Positions 6,540 through 10,276 of a stretch of 10,276 nucleotides of DNA are shown here, one piece after another. Made by a program: the position numbers and the translations under genes. The notes beneath the pieces are model-generated. The model worked only from the letters and a program-made list of their open reading frames with translations. It did no database searches and was not told the DNA's origin. Positions within the stretch are counted from its first letter, which is position 1; every line of letters begins with the position of its first letter. This DNA comes from Desulfatitalea sp. (lineage in GTDB: Bacteria > Desulfobacterota > Desulfobacteria > Desulfobacterales > Desulfosarcinaceae). Location of the stretch: assembly GCA_018224505.1 (NCBI GenBank), contig JAGTVD010000310.1, forward strand, positions 1 through 10,276. Reading direction: 5' to 3'.

Positions 6540-9500
6540 CTACGCTTCCTTGATCTTAACACACCCCCGATAGACCGACCCTTCCCGGCCGTCGATACTG
6601 ATGGGGTCCCCCGAATGCAGGGTGCGGTTACCGAAGGTGATGGTTCCCTGCTGTTCGTCGCAGACCATGTCCCCGCAGCCGGCCACGCAGGTTTTGCCCA
6701 ACCGGTGCGCCACCACTGCGGCATGGGAGGTCACTCCGCCCCGGGCGGTGAGCAGGCCATCGGCGGCGAAAATTTCCTTGATGTCGTCCGGTACGGTGTC
6801 GGCGCGCGCCAGAATCAGTGCCGTCCGGGGCTCCTTTTCCCGCCAGAGCGCCACCTCCTGCAGGCTGAATACCAACCGGCCGCTCATGGCCCCGGCGCTG
6901 ACCCCGATACCGTGTCCCAGATAGGCGTCGGGATCAATGTCTACCGGATCAAATGCCAACACCCGCTTTCGCTCACGGATGGCCATGTCCCGGGTCTGCA
7001 ACAGATAAAGATCCCGGGCGGACGGGCTTTCAAAGGTAAACTCCATCTCCTGGGGGCTCCATCCCCGATGGGACACCAGTTCCTGGGCCCAGCCCATCAT
7101 GGTGGCATAAATCTCCGGGAAGTGGGTCTCCAGAATGATATCGGTTTCGCGCATCTCGATTTCCTGCTGCTTGACCGAAATGGGCAGGGTCTGCACCAAG
7201 CCGGCCACCACATCCTCGCCCTGGTTCTCAATTGTGAAATCGCCCCATAGGCTCAGGCTTTCGCCGGCCCAGCGGGGGTTGTGGGTGAAGATCACGCCGG
7301 CGCCCGAATGATCGGAGCGATTGCCGAACACCATGGCCTGCACGGTGATGGCGGTGCCCCAATCATCGGAGATACCCATGATCTGGCGATAGGTGTCCGC
7401 TTTTTCGGCATGCCAGGAGTCCATCACGCTGCGAATGGTATGCTGCAATTGCTGCAGCGGGTCGTCGGGAATTTCGAAGCCGGCATCCAGAATCCGCTGC
7501 CGATAGCTCATGGCCACTTGGCGCATGTGCGCCCCGCTGAACTCTTTTTTGAGCGGAATGCCCAACTCTTTTTTGTACTCCCCGATGATGGCATCGAAAT
7601 CGTCGCGCCGCAAGCCCAGACCCATGCCGAAGCATTGCAGATAACGGCGATAGCTGTCCCAGGCAAACCAGGGATTGCCGCTTTGGGCGGCCAGGCCCTC
7701 GGTGATCATCACGTTCATCCCGACGTTCAAATAGGTGTCCATCATGCCGGGCTGGGAAATGGATGACCCGCTGCGCACCGAAAAAAGAAGGGGATCGCGC
7801 GGATCGCCGAAACGCTTGCCGCTGAGCTGTTCGAGCGCCTTGATTTTCTGGACGACCTGATCATTGAAGTTCTCCAATGCCGGCGGCCAGGCGTCAATGA
7901 TCTCCCGGCAGCGAAACACTTCCGTGGTGATGATGAAGCCGGGCGGCACCGGCATGCCGAATTGCTGCAGCTTGACCAGGTTGAGGCCCTTGTTGCCCAG
8001 GTAGATGATACCGGCGGCCAGGGGATTGGGTTGGTGCAGGGCCGTGATCGCCCGTTCGGGGTCGTAATTGAGCAGCAGGCGCATCTTCTCCTTGGGCAGT
8101 TGACTCGCTTGATGAAACAGTGTTTTGAGAATCCGGCTCAGGAAGAGATCGAGCTGCTGCAATCCCGGCGAGGTGGCCAGACGATCGCGGAAGAAGATCT
8201 CCGAGGTGCGATGGCACAACTTTTCCCGGTCGCCGTCCAGGTTGCAGGTGTTGGAATGGAATTTCACCAATATGTGCCCGGCCGGCAGCGTTTCCAGAAT
8301 CCGGGTAAGATGTTCGCCATGAACGGTGTTGAAATAATCATTAATGATGTTCTTGACCGCCTGGGCGAACCCCTTGAAGATATCCAGGTACTGGGTAAAG
8401 CTGAACCCGCGGATCTCCAGAGAGTGGTTCAGCAGGTCCAGTTCACGCTCGAACTCGGCCGAGGCGATCCCGTCGATCTGCAAGACACGGTTGAACCGCT
8501 TCAGCCGGTCGTGGATCTGATGGCAGGTCGCCTTGGTGATGAAGCTCAAGTCGATGCTGTTGATCAACGCCTCGAACAGTACATTGACCAATGCTTCGAT
8601 GCGCAGGGTGAGGCCCATGGCATCGAATTTGAGTTCGTTGTAACTGCCGTACATGGAGGGGATGTCCACCGTAAAATGGCGTTTCTTGTAGATGTTCTCC
8701 CGAATCTCGAACTGTTCGGGAGACAGAATGATCTCCTTGAGCACCTCCAAATAGTCGAGCGATTTCTCCAGCCGCACTTCCAGTTCGGGTGCGTCCAGCG
8801 CCTCTTTGAGCAGATCCAGATTCGGAAAGGCTTCGGCCGCCAGTTGGTTCGCATAGTGCTTCAGGTTCTTGAAATCGAGGTTGTATTTATTGTTCAGCTG
8901 CTTGTGCAGTTCAACGAATAGCACCACCCGCTCCCGATCGACAGCGTTGGCGGCCGTTACCGCTTCCGCCCGCTGGCGCAGGCTCGGCTCGCTGAGTGTG
9001 AGCAACGCATCGGGTATCGCGACACCTTCCGCTTCCAAGGCCTGCAGAATACGTTGCACGCCGTCGACATGGATGCCCTGGCATTCGATCTGGTTGTAGA
9101 TGGCGGGCGGCAGGAAAGCGGCCAGGGGGTTCTTGTCCCGGGTCCACCAGAAATGCAGTACCGCTTGCATCAAGCTCAGGATGCGATTGCTGCCCTCCAC
9201 GTGGCTCTGCTTGCGCAAAAAGTGGATCAGCGGATCCCGCCGGTGGCTGATTTCGTCGATTCGAGTGGAGATGTCCCGCAGCTCGCCCTCGGCCCCGATA
9301 TCGTTGAAGTAGACCGGAAAGAGGCGCGCCAGCTGCTTGATCAGATTGTAGACCGGCGCGATGTCGCTGTTGAGCAATCGCGTGATGTCCCGCCCGAACA
9401 GGTCGGTGTCACGGATAAACACGCCGCTGATGGCCAGGTGGATGATCAGGTTGGAGATCAAACGCCGGGTGCTTTTGGGTTTGAGGGCCACCAACTCCAG

Positions 9501-10276
9501 CCAGATGCGGATATTCTGAATGTGAGCGGGATTGACCCGGATCTGCCAGTCGTGGCCGACACCCTGGATCTGGGGCGTCTGAAAACCCAGTTCGATCACC
9601 GCGTTGATAAAGGCATCGATCAGCTCGCCGTCGTCGGTGTGAAAAATCCCCTTGCCCATGTTCAGCACGCAATTCAGGGCAGTGGCGGGATAGCTCCGGG
9701 CGTTCTCCGCCAGAATGGCGAAGGTTTTGTGCACCAGGTTGCGCACGTAACGGCTGCTCTGGCGGGTGATCAACCCATTGAGGGTGCGATTGATATCGCG
9801 CAGGGCATCCTCGTGGATCTGCGCCAGCCCTTCGAGTTTCATGATATGGAATAGAAAAAGAATTTTCCAGGGGTGGCCCGGACCATTGCCGCCGGCGGCC
9901 AGCAGCTTGTCGGGAATCTGGCGGTAGCTCTGTACGATGTCGTGGTGTTCACTCATACGGCACAGGATGTCCAGCGTCGAGCGGGCATCCAGATCCCCAT
10001 TGCGCGCCAGTTGGGCCAATTGGTCCAATTGGCCGGCGAGGGTGGCGTGGGTGATGGGTGCGAAGATCGGCGCCACGGCATCGGGCGGGACGTGGTCATC
10101 GGCCTCGGCCAGAAACCACGCCAGCGGGTCCTGCTGGACCAGCCAGTCGTTCAACCCGCTCTCCAGATGACGGACCAGGAGCCGGTTGAGTACGGCGAAC
10201 CCATGTGTCTGATCACCGCGAACGCGGGCCATGCCCAGGGCCAGACGCTTGATCCCATAGAAGCTGCGCACAAACA
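6540..10276 (-). CDS. PPDK-like ATP-binding/phosphohistidine protein lacking the PEP barrel, 5' end beyond window
   Basis: At least 1243 residues are visible, numbered from GTG 10271. The frame stays open to the edge, so the true start is probably outside. The last 500 residues are the first two domains of pyruvate phosphate dikinase. The ATP-grasp domain shows GNKGLNL (Lys761), LLFSVRSGSS (Arg833), QPGMMDT and FTIENQGEDVVAG (Glu1015, Gln1017). The swivelling domain shows ARGGVTSHAAVVAH with phospho-accepting His1183 and the neighbouring Thr1181, then CVAGCGDM. The protein ends with ISIDGREGSVYRG, just where the PEP/pyruvate TIM barrel of PPDK would start, and no barrel follows. Residues 1 to about 745 are largely alpha-helical without a recognised domain. 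A conserved-looking stretch, RHFTVDIPSMYGSYNELKF, lies shortly after the midpoint. ATP-driven phosphorylation of the His is likely, but the final acceptor is unknown. It is the first visible gene of the operon, 43 bp before GAPDH. Confidence 0.88.
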   Translation of the reverse strand, partial: FVRSFYGIKRLALGMARVRGDQTHGFAVLNRLLVRHLESGLNDWLVQQDPLAWFLAEADDHVPPDAVAPIFAPITHATLAGQLDQLAQLARNGDLDARSTLDILCRMSEHHDIVQSYRQIPDKLLAAGGNGPGHPWKILFLFHIMKLEGLAQIHEDALRDINRTLNGLITRQSSRYVRNLVHKTFAILAENARSYPATALNCVLNMGKGIFHTDDGELIDAFINAVIELGFQTPQIQGVGHDWQIRVNPAHIQNIRIWLELVALKPKSTRRLISNLIIHLAISGVFIRDTDLFGRDITRLLNSDIAPVYNLIKQLARLFPVYFNDIGAEGELRDISTRIDEISHRRDPLIHFLRKQSHVEGSNRILSLMQAVLHFWWTRDKNPLAAFLPPAIYNQIECQGIHVDGVQRILQALEAEGVAIPDALLTLSEPSLRQRAEAVTAANAVDRERVVLFVELHKQLNNKYNLDFKNLKHYANQLAAEAFPNLDLLKEALDAPELEVRLEKSLDYLEVLKEIILSPEQFEIRENIYKKRHFTVDIPSMYGSYNELKFDAMGLTLRIEALVNVLFEALINSIDLSFITKATCHQIHDRLKRFNRVLQIDGIASAEFERELDLLNHSLEIRGFSFTQYLDIFKGFAQAVKNIINDYFNTVHGEHLTRILETLPAGHILVKFHSNTCNLDGDREKLCHRTSEIFFRDRLATSPGLQQLDLFLSRILKTLFHQASQLPKEKMRLLLNYDPERAITALHQPNPLAAGIIYLGNKGLNLVKLQQFGMPVPPGFIITTEVFRCREIIDAWPPALENFNDQVVQKIKALEQLSGKRFGDPRDPLLFSVRSGSSISQPGMMDTYLNVGMNVMITEGLAAQSGNPWFAWDSYRRYLQCFGMGLGLRRDDFDAIIGEYKKELGIPLKKEFSGAHMRQVAMSYRQRILDAGFEIPDDPLQQLQHTIRSVMDSWHAEKADTYRQIMGISDDWGTAITVQAMVFGNRSDHSGAGVIFTHNPRWAGESLSLWGDFTIENQGEDVVAGLVQTLPISVKQQEIEMRETDIILETHFPEIYATMMGWAQELVSHRGWSPQEMEFTFESPSARDLYLLQTRDMAIRERKRVLAFDPVDIDPDAYLGHGIGVSAGAMSGRLVFSLQEVALWREKEPRTALILARADTVPDDIKEIFAADGLLTARGGVTSHAAVVAHRLGKTCVAGCGDMVCDEQQGTITFGNRTLHSGDPISIDGREGSVYRGCVKIKEA

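Noticed and set aside
6497..6724. Extension of the GAPDH frame by 76 codons
   Set aside because: It overlaps the end of the PPDK-like gene in another frame, has no GAPDH-like content, and a perfect ribosome-binding site sets the start at 6496.
7962..8921. A 319-codon open frame on the + strand
   Set aside because: It is antisense to the PPDK-like gene, and its Gln/Val/Asp-rich composition mirrors the sense Leu, Asp and Ile codons.

Overview
The window is a GC-rich bacterial chromosome segment with tightly packed genes. The protein mix is a long-form GAPDH, a PPDK-derived giant, a two-half nucleoside-recognition ('Gate') membrane protein and a DarB-like ketosynthase. This suggests a Gram-negative of the Desulfobacterota (old Deltaproteobacteria) or a related proteobacterium. 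The assignment is inferred from gene style, because no rRNA or other phylogenetic marker is present.

Left region (1-2913): the C-terminal part of a ketoacyl-ACP synthase III-type enzyme is on the + strand and enters from outside the window. It faces a two-gene ABC-2 exporter operon on the - strand (ATPase 2913-2122, then permease 2108-795). Ketosynthases of this type and such exporters occur together in aryl-polyene/dialkylresorcinol-like lipid loci, so this may be the edge of one. That link is an inference from context.

Middle (2914-4040): a divergent intergenic region of 173 bp contains a good sigma70-like promoter on the + strand and three copies of the 9-mer ACTTAACAC. It drives a 317-residue membrane protein of the nucleoside-recognition/Gate type. 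The 3' end of that gene overlaps the next, convergent gene by 11 bp.

Right region (4030-10276, - strand): three genes are arranged as one operon. In transcription order they are a PPDK-like protein of at least 1243 residues, a 419-residue GAPDH, and a 399-residue protein. The PPDK-like protein ends exactly where the PEP/pyruvate barrel would begin, and it carries an uncharacterised helical N-terminal region of about 745 residues. The 399-residue protein has what looks like a divergent RelA/SpoT-type nucleotidyltransferase domain. The set links a lone ATP-to-histidine phosphotransfer unit, a central glycolytic enzyme and a possible alarmone-synthetase relative. It is the part of the window most likely to be an undescribed system. 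Both ends of the window cut through genes, and no RNA genes, CRISPR arrays or mobile elements were seen.
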